In this document: piece after piece, positions 32,886 through 41,338 of the stretch | How positions within the stretch are numbered: position 1 is the stretch's first letter | Layout: the number at the start of each line of letters is the position of its first letter | Source of the DNA: Streptomyces litmocidini | GTDB lineage: Bacteria > Actinomycetota > Actinomycetes > Streptomycetales > Streptomycetaceae | Direction of reading: 5' to 3' | Assembly: GCF_014649755.1 (NCBI RefSeq) | Contig: NZ_BMTQ01000009.1 | Location: 1-64,000 of the forward strand | DNA length: 64,000 nt | The notes under the pieces: model-generated | Databases searched by the model: none | What the model was told of the DNA's origin: nothing | What the model saw: the letters and a program-made list of their open reading frames with translations, nothing else | Program-made: the position numbers and the translations under genes

Positions 32886-34046
32886 ATGGACACGCCCACG
32901 ACCTCCCGGCGCCGACTGCTCCGGCTCGGCGCGGCGGCGCTGCCGCTCGCGGCCCTCGGTTCGGCACTGCCCACGGTGGCCCGCGCGGCCACCGGCCCTT
33001 CGGATGCCGTGCTGCGGATGCCCGCGGAGACCGACCGCCACGTACGGACCTTCATGGCCTGGCCCGCGCTGTCGTCCGTCTGGTCCACCCGGCTCGACGG
33101 CGTCCGCCGCGACATCGCACGAGTCGCCGACGCGATCTCCCGGTACGAACCCGTCGTGGTGCTCGCCCGGCCCGAGCAGGCGTCCGACGCCCGGTACGCC
33201 TGCGGAGCCGGGGCCTACCACGGCATCGAGGTCCTCGAAATATCCAACGACGACCTGTGGATCCGGGACTTCGGTCCCACCTTCGTCGTCGCCCCCGGCG
33301 CCGTCGCGGGCGTGGACACCCACTTCAACGGCTGGGGCAAGGCCGGCACGTCGTACGCACAGCCCTACGCCAATGACGCGGTCGCGGCCGAGACCCTGCT
33401 CGGTCAGTACGGTGTCCAGCGCGTGCGGGCCGGATTCGTCGGGGAGGGCGGTTCGCTGGAGACCGACGGCCAGGGCACCCTGCTGGCCACCGTCAGCTCG
33501 CTCGTCAACGCCAACCGCAACCCGGGCATGAACCAGGACCAGGTCGAGCAGGCGATGAAGTCGGCGCTGGGCATCGACAAGGTGATCTGGGTACCGGGAC
33601 TCGCCGGCCAGGACATCACCGACTGCCACATCGACTGTCTGGCCCGCTTCGTCGCACCGGGACAGGTCATCCTGGACCGGCCCGGTCCCGGTACCGACAG
33701 CAAGTGGGTCGCCGTCTACGACGAGACCAAGCGGATCCTGCTCGGTGCGACCGACGCGCAGGGCCGCCGGCTGACCGTCACCGAGCTCCCCGGGCCGGAC
33801 CGCCGTGCCATCCGCGGCAGGGGCACCGACTTCCTGTCCAGTTACACCAACTACTACACCGCGAACGGCGCCGTCCTCGTGCCCCAGTTCGGCGACGGGG
33901 ATGCCGACGGCAGGGCCTACGCCATCCTGCAGGCCGCGTATCCAGGCCGGAACGTCGTCCAGCTGAACATCGACAACATCGCGAGCGGTGGCGGCGGAAT
34001 CCACTGCGCCACCCAGTCCCAGCCGGTCGTCCCCCCGGTCCTCTGA
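32886..34046 (+). CDS. Agmatine/peptidyl-arginine deiminase family protein 2 (Tat-exported)
   Basis: 386 residues. A Tat signal peptide (TSRRRLLRLGAAALPLAALG, cleavage near ARAATG) precedes the deiminase domain: MPAETDRHVRTFMAWPALSS, DDLWIRDFGPTFVV, EGGSLETDGQGTLLATVSS, DITDCHIDCLARF and GGGGIHCATQ (Cys374). The Asp, His and Cys of the family's catalytic set are all present, so activity on a guanidino substrate outside the membrane is expected. It is a single-gene unit under operator 3, ended by the hairpin at 34114-34141. It is a paralogue of the other four deiminases and closest in layout to protein 1. Confidence 0.92.
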   Translation: MDTPTTSRRRLLRLGAAALPLAALGSALPTVARAATGPSDAVLRMPAETDRHVRTFMAWPALSSVWSTRLDGVRRDIARVADAISRYEPVVVLARPEQASDARYACGAGAYHGIEVLEISNDDLWIRDFGPTFVVAPGAVAGVDTHFNGWGKAGTSYAQPYANDAVAAETLLGQYGVQRVRAGFVGEGGSLETDGQGTLLATVSSLVNANRNPGMNQDQVEQAMKSALGIDKVIWVPGLAGQDITDCHIDCLARFVAPGQVILDRPGPGTDSKWVAVYDETKRILLGATDAQGRRLTVTELPGPDRRAIRGRGTDFLSSYTNYYTANGAVLVPQFGDGDADGRAYAILQAAYPGRNVVQLNIDNIASGGGGIHCATQSQPVVPPVL

Positions 34047-34078
34047 CCGGGGCGCCGAACCGGCAGGACGACACCGGA

Positions 34079-34118
34079 CGCCCTGACGGCGCACCGGTCG
34101 CCCTGACGGCGCACCGGT
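34079..34118. repeat. 20-bp perfect tandem duplication
   Basis: CGCCCTGACGGCGCACCGGT occurs twice head to tail just after deiminase 2 and runs into the following terminator hairpin. Confidence 0.9.
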
Positions 34119-34141
34119 CGCCGCCTCGCGGCGGCGACCGG
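34114..34141 (+). terminator. Terminator after deiminase 2
   Basis: A perfect 12-bp stem (34114-34125 with 34130-34141) capped by a TCGC tetraloop. Confidence 0.8.
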
Positions 34142-34280
34142 ACGTCCGGGGGGAGCGGCGGGTGGCGGGAGCTTCCCCGGATCGGCGATCCCGTCGTCCG
34201 TACACAGGCGCCGGCCTCGGCCCGGCCGCTCGTCAGGGCCTTGACTCCGCCGCCGGAAGGGGCCCGGTAAGGTTCGGGCC

Positions 34281-34859
34281 ATGGCGTCTCGCAGCACTCA
34301 GATCCTCGAAGCCGCCGCCCGGGTGATCGCCCGGCGCGGAGTCCGCGGCCTGCGCGTGGAGGAGCTCGCCGCCGAGGCGGGCGTGTCCACGGCGCTCATC
34401 TACTACCACTTCAAGGACCGCGCCGGGATCCTGAGCAAGACGCTGGAGTTCATCAACGACCGCGCCGAGCGCTACACGACCCACCGCGACCCCGACGCCG
34501 AACCGCTCAGCCCGCGCGAGGAACTGGACCAGACGCTCCTCCTCGAACTCCAGGACTCGACCGAGGTCCGGGAGAACAGCACCGCCTGGGGCGAGTTGCG
34601 GGCCAGCGCCGTCTTCGACGACCTCCTGCGCGAGGACCTGGCGAGGGCCACCCTCGTCTGGGTCCAGGAGGTGGCGGCCCTCCTCGGGCAGGTCCGGCCG
34701 ATGGCGCCGGCCGTCGCCCTCACGGCGTCCGCCGAGCGGCTCACGGCCCTCCTGGAGGGCCTCAGCACGCGCTGGCTCAGTGGCACGCTCCAGATCGCCC
34801 ACGCCAGGACCCTGATGAGCGAGGCCATCGAGACCGAGGTCGAACGACTCGGCCGCTGA
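34281..34859 (+). CDS. TetR-family repressor 2 of the deiminase regulon
   Basis: 192 residues, near-duplicate of TetR 1 with the same recognition helix (STALIYYHFKDRAG), so both should read the same palindrome. Differences concentrate in the loop after the HTH (THRDPDAEPLSPREE against SDDEDGGAHDARRE) and the last helix, so ligand choice could differ. Unlike TetR 1, it has no copy of the palindrome in front. Its upstream region has TTGACT (34241) and TAAGGT (34268) separated by 21 bases, a poor promoter, suggesting low constitutive expression. A terminator-like hairpin follows. Confidence 0.92.
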   Translation: MASRSTQILEAAARVIARRGVRGLRVEELAAEAGVSTALIYYHFKDRAGILSKTLEFINDRAERYTTHRDPDAEPLSPREELDQTLLLELQDSTEVRENSTAWGELRASAVFDDLLREDLARATLVWVQEVAALLGQVRPMAPAVALTASAERLTALLEGLSTRWLSGTLQIAHARTLMSEAIETEVERLGR

Positions 34860-34878
34860 CCCCCGCGCGAGACGCTTC

Positions 34879-34904
34879 CGCCCCCGGGCCCAGGTCCGGG
34901 GGCG
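34879..34904. terminator. Terminator after TetR 2
   Basis: A ten-base-pair GC stem with one wobble pair (34879-34888 with 34895-34904) lies just before operator 4. Confidence 0.65.
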
Positions 34905-34921
34905 TTCGTCTGCCCATGTTG

Positions 34922-34950
34922 TTGACTGATATTTCAGTCAGTGTCACAGT
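34922..34950 (+). promoter_or_regulatory. Promoter and TetR-type operator 4 (urease operon)
   Basis: TTGACT (34922-34927), 17 bases, CACAGT (34945-34950). The palindrome is GACTGAT-AT-TTCAGTC (34924-34939). Spacer length and -10 hexamer are the same as in operator 1. It precedes the fused urease gamma-beta gene by 79 bases. Confidence 0.83.
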
Positions 34951-35028
34951 GGGATGCCTCTCCCACTCCGAACTTTCCGAAAGGAACAGGGACATGCACG
35001 TGCACAGCCCCATGGGTCAGGAGGCGAC

Positions 35029-35724
35029 ATGCCTCTGACCCCCACCGAGCGGGACCGGCTGCTGCTCTTCACGGCCGCCCAGCTCGCCCGGACGCGCCTG
35101 GAGCGCGGACTGCGGCTCAACGTGCCGGAGGCGACCGCGCTGATCGCCGACACGGTCTGCGAGGCCGCGCGTGACGGCCTGCGCCTGGCCGAGGCCCTCG
35201 ACCGCGGCCGCGGTGTCCTCGGACCGGACGATGTGCTTCCCGGCGTCACCGACATCGTGACCGAGATCCAGGTCGAGGCGGTGTTCGACGACGGCACGCG
35301 GCTGGCCGTCATCAGCGCCCCGTTCGGCGACGTGGAGCACGACGAGGGCGCCCCGGGGGCCGTGTTGCCCCACACCGACGTACTGCCGGAGCCCGCGCCG
35401 GAGATCGTCCTCCGGATCCGCAACGCGGCGACGGTCCCGGTCAGCGTGACCTCCCACTTCCACTTCTTCGAGGCCAATCCCCGCCTGGACTTCGACCGGG
35501 CCGCCGCGTACGGCATGCGGCTCGCCGCTCCCGCCGGATCGTCGACCCGGTTCGACCCCGGTGCCGTCGTGGAGGTCGGACTCGTACCGATGGGCGGGGA
35601 GCGGATCGCGATCGGATTCGCGGGGCTGGTCGACGGGCCGCTGGACGCGCCCGGCGCCAAGGCCGAAGCCCTGAAGCGTGCCGCCGCCCGCGGCTACCTG
35701 GGAGCGGGAGGGGCAGGACGATGA
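35029..35724 (+). CDS. ureAB: Fused urease gamma-beta subunit (UreA-UreB)
   Basis: 231 residues. Residues 1-100 match urease gamma (MPLTPTERDRLLLFTAAQLA, LNVPEATALIAD, VLPGVTDIV). Residues 105-225 match urease beta (SVTSHFHFFEANPRLDFDRA, GMRLAAPAGSSTRFDPGA). Gamma-beta fusions are known in several bacteria. It is a structural, non-catalytic part of the (alpha-beta-gamma)3 complex. AGGAGG six bases before ATG 35029 gives the start, and the last four bases overlap ureC (ATGA), so the subunits are made together. It is controlled by operator 4. Confidence 0.93.
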   Translation: MPLTPTERDRLLLFTAAQLARTRLERGLRLNVPEATALIADTVCEAARDGLRLAEALDRGRGVLGPDDVLPGVTDIVTEIQVEAVFDDGTRLAVISAPFGDVEHDEGAPGAVLPHTDVLPEPAPEIVLRIRNAATVPVSVTSHFHFFEANPRLDFDRAAAYGMRLAAPAGSSTRFDPGAVVEVGLVPMGGERIAIGFAGLVDGPLDAPGAKAEALKRAAARGYLGAGGAGR

Positions 35725-37457
35725 GCAGGCCCACCAGGCACAGCGACCACTGCGCACCCGGCGAGAGCCGGCACATCGACCCGCACGAGTACGCCGCGGT
35801 GCACGGCCCCCGCGCCGGGGACCGCGTCCGTCTCGGCGACTCCGGGCTCGTCGTACGGGTGGAGTCGGACGCGCAGGCGTACGGCGACGAGTTCCTGGCC
35901 GGCTTCGGCAAGACCGCCCGCGACGGACTCCACCTGAAGGCCGCCGCCGTCCGCGAGACCTGCGACGTCGTCATCAGCAACGTCCTGGTCATCGACGCCG
36001 TGCAGGGCATCCGGAAGGTGTCGATCGGCATCCGCGAGGGCCGGATCCACGCCATCGGGCGGGCCGGCAACCCCGACACCCTCGACGGGGTCGACGTCGT
36101 CGTCGGCACCGGCACCACGATGATCCCGGGCGAGGGGCTCATCGCCACCGCCGGAGCCGTCGACACCCACGTCCACCTCCTCTCCCCGCGGATCATGGAG
36201 GCGTCCCTCGCCAGCGGCGTCACCACGATCATCGGCCAGGAGATCGGCCCGAGCTGGGGCGTCGGCGTCAACTCCCCCTGGGCCCTGAAGGTCGGGTTCG
36301 ACGCCTTCGACGCCTGGCCGGTCAACATCGGCTTCCTCGCCCGCGGCTCCTCCTCGGACCCGGCGCCGCTGGTGGAGGCGCTCGCCGAGGGCGGGGCGTC
36401 GGGCTTCAAGGTCCACGAGGACATGGGCGCCCACACCCGGGCCCTGGACACCGCGCTGCGGGTCGCCGAGGAGCACGACGTCCAGGTCGCCCTGCACTCC
36501 GACGGCCTGAACGAGTGCCTGTCGGTCGAGGACACCCTCGCCGTGCTCGAAGGCCGTACGATCCACGCCTTCCACATCGAGGGCTGCGGCGGCGGACACG
36601 TCCCCAACGTCCTGAAGATGGCGGGCGTGCCGAACGTCATCGGCTCCTCCACCAACCCCACGCTCCCCTTCGGCCGCGACGCCGTCGCCGAGCACTACGG
36701 GATGATCGTCTCCGTCCACGCGCTCAAGACGGACCTGCCCGGCGACGCGGCAATGGCCCGCGACCGGATCAGGGCCGGGACGATGGGCGCGGAGGACGTC
36801 CTGCACGACCTCGGCGCGATCGGGATCACCTCCTCCGACGCGCAGGGGATGGGGCGCGCGGGGGAGACCGTCCGGCGGACCTTCGCCATGGCGGGCAAGA
36901 TGAAGGCCGAACTGGGCGTCCTGGAGGGCGACGGCGCGCACGACGACAACGCGCGCGTGCTGCGCTACATGGCCAAGCTCACCATCAACCCGGCGATCGC
37001 CCACGGCCTCGCCCACGAGATCGGTTCGATCGAGGTCGGGAAGATGGCCGACATCGTCCTCTGGCGGCCGCCGTTCTTCGGCGCCAAACCGCAGATGGTC
37101 CTCAAGGCCGGTTTCCCGGCCTACGGCGTCACGGGCGATCCGAACGCCGCCACCGACACCTGCGAACCGCTCGTCCTGGGCCCCTTGTTCGGCGCGCACG
37201 GCGCTGCTCCGGCCGAGCTCTCCGTCGCGTTCGTCGCCCGGGCCGCCGTCGACCTCGGCTCCGACGCGATGCCCACCCGGCGCCGCCGGGTCGCCGTGCG
37301 CGGCACCCGCGGCATCGGCCCCGCCGACCTGCGGCTCAACTCCCGCGTCGGCCAGGTGGACGTCGACCCCCGCAGCGGTCTCGTCACCCTCGACGGCGTT
37401 CCGATGCGCTCCGAGCCGACCCGGCAGGTGTCGCTGAGCCGGCTGTACTTCCTCTGA
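35721..37457 (+). CDS. ureC: Divergent urease alpha (catalytic) subunit
   Basis: 578 residues, full UreC length. The nickel ligands are all present: His150 and His152 (DTHVHLL), Lys230 for carbamylation (GFKVHED), His259 (ALHSD), His285 (FHIEG) and Asp373 (TSSDAQ). The catalytic flap is altered. The usual MVCHH of ureases reads VSVHA, so the flap cysteine (Cys319 in Klebsiella numbering) is Val332, the catalytic His320 equivalent is kept (His333), and the following His is Ala334. No ureD, E, F or G maturation genes are in the window. The enzyme may act poorly on urea or on another urea-like substrate such as a ureido product of the deiminases (inference). Confidence 0.93.
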   Translation: MSRPTRHSDHCAPGESRHIDPHEYAAVHGPRAGDRVRLGDSGLVVRVESDAQAYGDEFLAGFGKTARDGLHLKAAAVRETCDVVISNVLVIDAVQGIRKVSIGIREGRIHAIGRAGNPDTLDGVDVVVGTGTTMIPGEGLIATAGAVDTHVHLLSPRIMEASLASGVTTIIGQEIGPSWGVGVNSPWALKVGFDAFDAWPVNIGFLARGSSSDPAPLVEALAEGGASGFKVHEDMGAHTRALDTALRVAEEHDVQVALHSDGLNECLSVEDTLAVLEGRTIHAFHIEGCGGGHVPNVLKMAGVPNVIGSSTNPTLPFGRDAVAEHYGMIVSVHALKTDLPGDAAMARDRIRAGTMGAEDVLHDLGAIGITSSDAQGMGRAGETVRRTFAMAGKMKAELGVLEGDGAHDDNARVLRYMAKLTINPAIAHGLAHEIGSIEVGKMADIVLWRPPFFGAKPQMVLKAGFPAYGVTGDPNAATDTCEPLVLGPLFGAHGAAPAELSVAFVARAAVDLGSDAMPTRRRRVAVRGTRGIGPADLRLNSRVGQVDVDPRSGLVTLDGVPMRSEPTRQVSLSRLYFL

Positions 37458-37499
37458 CACGGCCCTTTTGGCCGAACCCCCAAAGGCACGCCTCTCCTC

Positions 37500-37528
37500 T
37501 TGACTGAATTTTCAGTCGGGAGGATGCT
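37500..37528 (+). promoter_or_regulatory. Promoter and TetR-type operator 5 (deiminase 3 and importer operon)
   Basis: TTGACT (37500-37505), 17 bases, GATGCT (37523-37528). The palindrome GACTGAA-TT-TTCAGTC (37502-37517) is perfect. It lies 43 bases after ureC and 88 bases before the deiminase 3 start. Confidence 0.85.
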
Positions 37529-37615
37529 GGTGCCCACCGCGTACCCGTCCCGAGCTTCCGCCAGGCTGAGCCGGCCACCGCCGACGGGTACTTCTGGCGA
37601 GACGAAGAGAGACCC

Positions 37616-38632
37616 GTGATGACTGCATTCCGTATGCCTGCCGAGTGGTCCGCACACGAGGGGTGCCTGATGGCGTGGCCCGTCCGGGAGGACCTGTGGG
37701 GCGGCGTGCTGGACGACGTCAAGGAGGAGTACGCGAACGTCGCCCGCGCGATCAACGCGTTCGAGCCCGTGACCATGGTCGCGCCGCCCGGCCACGGCGA
37801 GGAGGCCCGCACGCGGTGCGGTGACGGGATCGCCGTGGTGGAGATGCGGCAGGACGACTCGTGGTTCCGCGACTCGGCCCCGCTCTTCGTGCTCGACGCC
37901 GACGGCAACCGTGCCGGAGTGGACTTCCGCTTCAACGCCTGGGGCCGCAAGCACAGCCCGTACGACTCCGACGACCGGGTCGGCGGCCTCCTCCTGGAGC
38001 ACCTCGGCGTCGAGCGCATCGCCTCCGACATGATCCTGGAGGGCGGGGCGATCACGGTCGACGGCGAAGGCACCCTGATCACCACCGAGCAGTGCCTGCT
38101 CCACCCCAACCGGAACCCCGGGATGAACCGGGACGAGATCGAGACGGAACTGAAATCCCAGCTCGGCGTCGACAAGGTCGTCTGGCTTCCGTACGGCGGT
38201 CTCCTGGACACCGAGACCGACGGGCACGTCGACGGCGTCTGCGCCTTCGCCGCTCCCGGCAGGGTCGTCGTCTCCCTGCCCGCCGACCTCGCACACCCCG
38301 ATCACGCCCGGATGCGCGCCAACCGCGCGGTCCTCGAGAACACCACCGACGCCCAGGGCCGCCCCTTCGAGATCATCGACGTCCCGCAGACCGCGTTCGT
38401 CGAGGTGGCCGGCGGCGAGGTCGAGGTGTCCTACCTGAACTACTACGTGGCCAACGGCGGCGTCGTCGTCCCGGTGGCCGGCGTACCCCAGGACGACGAA
38501 GCGCTCGCGGTGATCGCGGACGCGTACCCGGGCCGGAAGGTCGTCGGGGTGCGGGCGCCCGCGATCGCCTACGGCGGCGGCGGGGTCCACTGCATCACGC
38601 AGCAGGTCCCCGCGGTCCCCGCCACCGCCTGA
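37616..38632 (+). CDS. aguA: Agmatine deiminase (cytosolic, deiminase 3)
   Basis: 338 residues without a signal peptide, the only cytosolic member of the five and the one closest to genuine agmatine deiminases (agmatine to N-carbamoylputrescine and ammonia). Motifs: MPAEWSAHEGCLMAWPVRED, DDSWFRDSAPLFVLD, EGGAITVDGEGTLITTEQCL, ETDGHVDGVCAF and GGGGVHCITQQ (Cys326, nucleophile). It heads the operon that continues with the ABC importer and deiminase 4, so its substrate is probably what that importer brings in. The aguB amidase normally acting next is absent. Confidence 0.92.
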   Translation: MMTAFRMPAEWSAHEGCLMAWPVREDLWGGVLDDVKEEYANVARAINAFEPVTMVAPPGHGEEARTRCGDGIAVVEMRQDDSWFRDSAPLFVLDADGNRAGVDFRFNAWGRKHSPYDSDDRVGGLLLEHLGVERIASDMILEGGAITVDGEGTLITTEQCLLHPNRNPGMNRDEIETELKSQLGVDKVVWLPYGGLLDTETDGHVDGVCAFAAPGRVVVSLPADLAHPDHARMRANRAVLENTTDAQGRPFEIIDVPQTAFVEVAGGEVEVSYLNYYVANGGVVVPVAGVPQDDEALAVIADAYPGRKVVGVRAPAIAYGGGGVHCITQQVPAVPATA

Positions 38633-38720
38633 GCCGCGGACGGACCGCTCCCGGAGAGCCGCTCCAGCGGCCCTCCGGTCCCCGCACCCCGCACGGAAAC
38701 CACGGAAAGAGAGCGCCACG

Positions 38721-40382
38721 ATGAGCACACCCCCGCCCCCCGGCAGCAGACGCCCCCGCCGCAGGCGCGGACGGTTGGCGGTGACGACGGCCGTCCTCAC
38801 CTCCCTCGCGGCCCTCGCGGCCTGCTCCGGTCCTCCGAAGGGCTCCGGCGTCACCGGTGCCGAGGTGAAGCTCTCCGCCTCGACGCCCCCGGCCCGCGGC
38901 GAGATCGACTCCTTCACCTGGGCCGTCTACGCCGAGCCGCCCACCCTCGACTACACGGTCGCGTTCGACTATCCGCAGAACACGATCCTGTCCAACGTGT
39001 GCGAGAGCCTGATGCGCTGGACACCGGGGCTCACCGTGCAGCCCGGCCTGGCCCGGAAGGCCTCGAACCCCGATCCCGGCACCTGGGTCTACGACCTGCG
39101 CGCGGGCGTCCGCTTCCACGACGGCAAGGTGATGACCGCCGACGACGTGGTCTACAGCCTCGGCCGGCAGCGGGACCCGAAGAACGCCGCCGCCTGGGCC
39201 CAGGTCTTCCAGAACGTCACCTCCATGACGAAGACCGGCCCGCTCCAGGTCACCGTCAAGCTCAAGAAGCCCGACTCCCAGTTCCCCCAGTACATGGCGA
39301 CCGCCGCGGGAGTCGTCGCCTCCAAGGCCGGCGTCGAGGCCGCCGGCAAGGACTACGGCACCACCGGAGACCTCGCCTGCACCGGCCCGTTCAAGCTCGG
39401 CACGTGGAACAAGGGCCAGTCGATCGAGCTGAAGCGCTTCGACGGCTACTGGGGCACGAAGGCCAAGGCGAAGAAGGCCGTCTTCCGGATCCTGACCGAC
39501 CCCTCGGCCCGCACCAACGCCATGCTCAGCGGCGAGATCGACGGCGGCTACCTGATCCCCACCGAGAGCTACGACCGCCTCAGGAACAGCGGCGTCGGCA
39601 CCCTCTGGTTCGGCGAGGGCCTCAGCACGGTCAACGTCAACGTCACCGACATGACGGGCCCGCTCGGCGATCTCCGGGTCCGCAAGGCGCTCTCCCTGGC
39701 CCTGGACCGGTCCGGGTTCGTCAAGGCCGGACTCGGCGGCGCCGGTACCGCCACCACCTCCCTCACCACCCGTGCCGCCTGGGCCGGAGCCTCGGAGCAG
39801 ACCCGGCAGGCCGCCTTCGACGGGCTGCCGCCGACCACCCAGGACATCGAGAAGGCCAGGGCGCTGATCAAGGAGGCCGGCGCCACGGGCAAGACCCTGA
39901 CCGTCGCCACCAGCTCCATCGGCCAGGACGTCTCGCTCCTCGCCACCGCGATCCAGGCCGCCGGCACGCAGATAGGGCTGAAGGTCGACCTCAGGACGAT
40001 CGCCCCCAACGCCTTCACCGCGCTGTTCACCGACCCGAAGGCGCGCGAGGGCATCGACATGTTCCCGCTCACCTACTACGACTCGATCACCGACCCGCTG
40101 GACCTGCTGCAGAACTTCAAGACCGGCGCCTACATGAACTTCGCCGACTACAGCGACAAGGGCTACGACGCGCTCGTCGACCAGGCCACCGGCGTGTACG
40201 AGCCGGAGCAGCGGATGAAGATCGAGGCGGAGATGCAGAAGCGGGTGGCCGAGCAGCTGCCGTGGATCCCGGTCGCCGAGTGGCCCACCGCGGTCTTCCT
40301 CAACAAGAGGATCACCGGAGCCCCCACCACCATCTCGTACATGTACCAGCCGTGGGCCGCCGGCGTGGGGGCCGCGCAGTGA
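38721..40382 (+). CDS. ABC importer substrate-binding lipoprotein (family 5, OppA/DppA type)
   Basis: 553 residues. The lipoprotein signal has lipobox LAAC (about residues 31-34, SLAALAACSGPP). The mature protein is a family-5 extracellular solute-binding protein (FHDGKVMTADDVVYSLGRQR is the family signature). Such proteins bind peptides, opines, agrocinopines, nickel complexes or guanidino compounds. In this operon a positively charged guanidino compound or arginine-containing peptide is the natural guess. It is 88 bases after deiminase 3 and overlaps the permease start by four bases. Confidence 0.93.
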   Translation: MSTPPPPGSRRPRRRRGRLAVTTAVLTSLAALAACSGPPKGSGVTGAEVKLSASTPPARGEIDSFTWAVYAEPPTLDYTVAFDYPQNTILSNVCESLMRWTPGLTVQPGLARKASNPDPGTWVYDLRAGVRFHDGKVMTADDVVYSLGRQRDPKNAAAWAQVFQNVTSMTKTGPLQVTVKLKKPDSQFPQYMATAAGVVASKAGVEAAGKDYGTTGDLACTGPFKLGTWNKGQSIELKRFDGYWGTKAKAKKAVFRILTDPSARTNAMLSGEIDGGYLIPTESYDRLRNSGVGTLWFGEGLSTVNVNVTDMTGPLGDLRVRKALSLALDRSGFVKAGLGGAGTATTSLTTRAAWAGASEQTRQAAFDGLPPTTQDIEKARALIKEAGATGKTLTVATSSIGQDVSLLATAIQAAGTQIGLKVDLRTIAPNAFTALFTDPKAREGIDMFPLTYYDSITDPLDLLQNFKTGAYMNFADYSDKGYDALVDQATGVYEPEQRMKIEAEMQKRVAEQLPWIPVAEWPTAVFLNKRITGAPTTISYMYQPWAAGVGAAQ

Positions 40383-41338
40383 GCTTCACGAGATTCGCCG
40401 CACGGCGCCTCGCGGAGATGACGGTCACCCTGCTGTGCGCGTCGTTCGTGGTCTTCGGCGCCATGTACCTGGCACCGGGCAGTCCCGCGAGCTTCCTGCT
40501 CTCGGGCCGCTCGGCCTCACCCGAGGCCCTCGCCGCGATCAACGCCCAGTACCACCTCGACGACCCCTTCCTCGTCCGGTACCTCCGCTGGCTCGGCGAC
40601 ATCGTCCACGGGGACTTCGGCCGGTCCATCACCTACCGCACGGACGTCTCCCGGCTCCTCGCCGACCGCCTCCCCACCACGCTGCTCCTCGTGGTGATGG
40701 CACTGGTCGTGGTCGCCGTGATCGGCCTGGCACTGGGATGGGTCGCCGCCGTACGCGGTGGTGGCACCGACTCGGCCATCCTGGTCGGGACCACGTTCGC
40801 CGTCGGCACCCCCTCCTTCGTCGCGGCCGTCCTGCTCCAGGGACTCTTCGCCGTCGACCTCGGCTGGTTCCCCAGCAGCGGTTCCGGCGACGGCTTCCTC
40901 GACCGGATCCGGCACCTCACCCTGCCCGCGATCGCGCTCGCCCTGTACCTGATCGGCATGCTCGCGCGGGTCACCCGCTCGGCCATGCTCGAAGCCCTCG
41001 ACAGCGAGCACGTCACCGTGGCCCGCAGCCGGGGCGTCCCCGAACGCCAGGTCATCCGCCGGCACGTCTTCCGGAACTCGCTGGGAACCGTCCTGACCAC
41101 CGGCGGCCTCATCGTCTCGACGCTGCTGGTCTGCACGATCCTCGTGGAGACCGCCTTCAGCATCGGCGGCATCGGCCAGCTCCTCGAACTGTCCACCTCG
41201 ACCAAGGACTTCCCGACGGTCCAGGCCATCTCCCTGATCATCGTCGCCCTGTTCATGAGCGTGAACCTCATCGTCGACCTCCTGCTGCCGCTGGTCGACC
41301 CGCGGATCACCCTCGGATCGAGGAGCTCCTCCCTATGA
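40379..41338 (+). CDS. ABC importer permease, DppB type
   Basis: 319 residues, six membrane spans. The N-terminal segment AARRLAEMTVTLLCASFVVF and the conserved RYLRWLGDIVHGDFGRSITY periplasmic stretch identify a DppB/OppB permease. The EAA loop (RVTRSAMLEALDSEHVTVAR followed by SRGVPERQV) contacts the ATPases. GTG 40379 overlaps the binding-protein stop (GTGA), and its own stop overlaps the DppC-type start, so translation is coupled. Confidence 0.93.
   Translation: MSFTRFAARRLAEMTVTLLCASFVVFGAMYLAPGSPASFLLSGRSASPEALAAINAQYHLDDPFLVRYLRWLGDIVHGDFGRSITYRTDVSRLLADRLPTTLLLVVMALVVVAVIGLALGWVAAVRGGGTDSAILVGTTFAVGTPSFVAAVLLQGLFAVDLGWFPSSGSGDGFLDRIRHLTLPAIALALYLIGMLARVTRSAMLEALDSEHVTVARSRGVPERQVIRRHVFRNSLGTVLTTGGLIVSTLLVCTILVETAFSIGGIGQLLELSTSTKDFPTVQAISLIIVALFMSVNLIVDLLLPLVDPRITLGSRSSSL

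Noticed and set aside
34281-34859. An operator copy in front of TetR 2
   Set aside because: The TTGACT at 34241 is not followed by the inverted half-site, so it is not part of the palindrome family.
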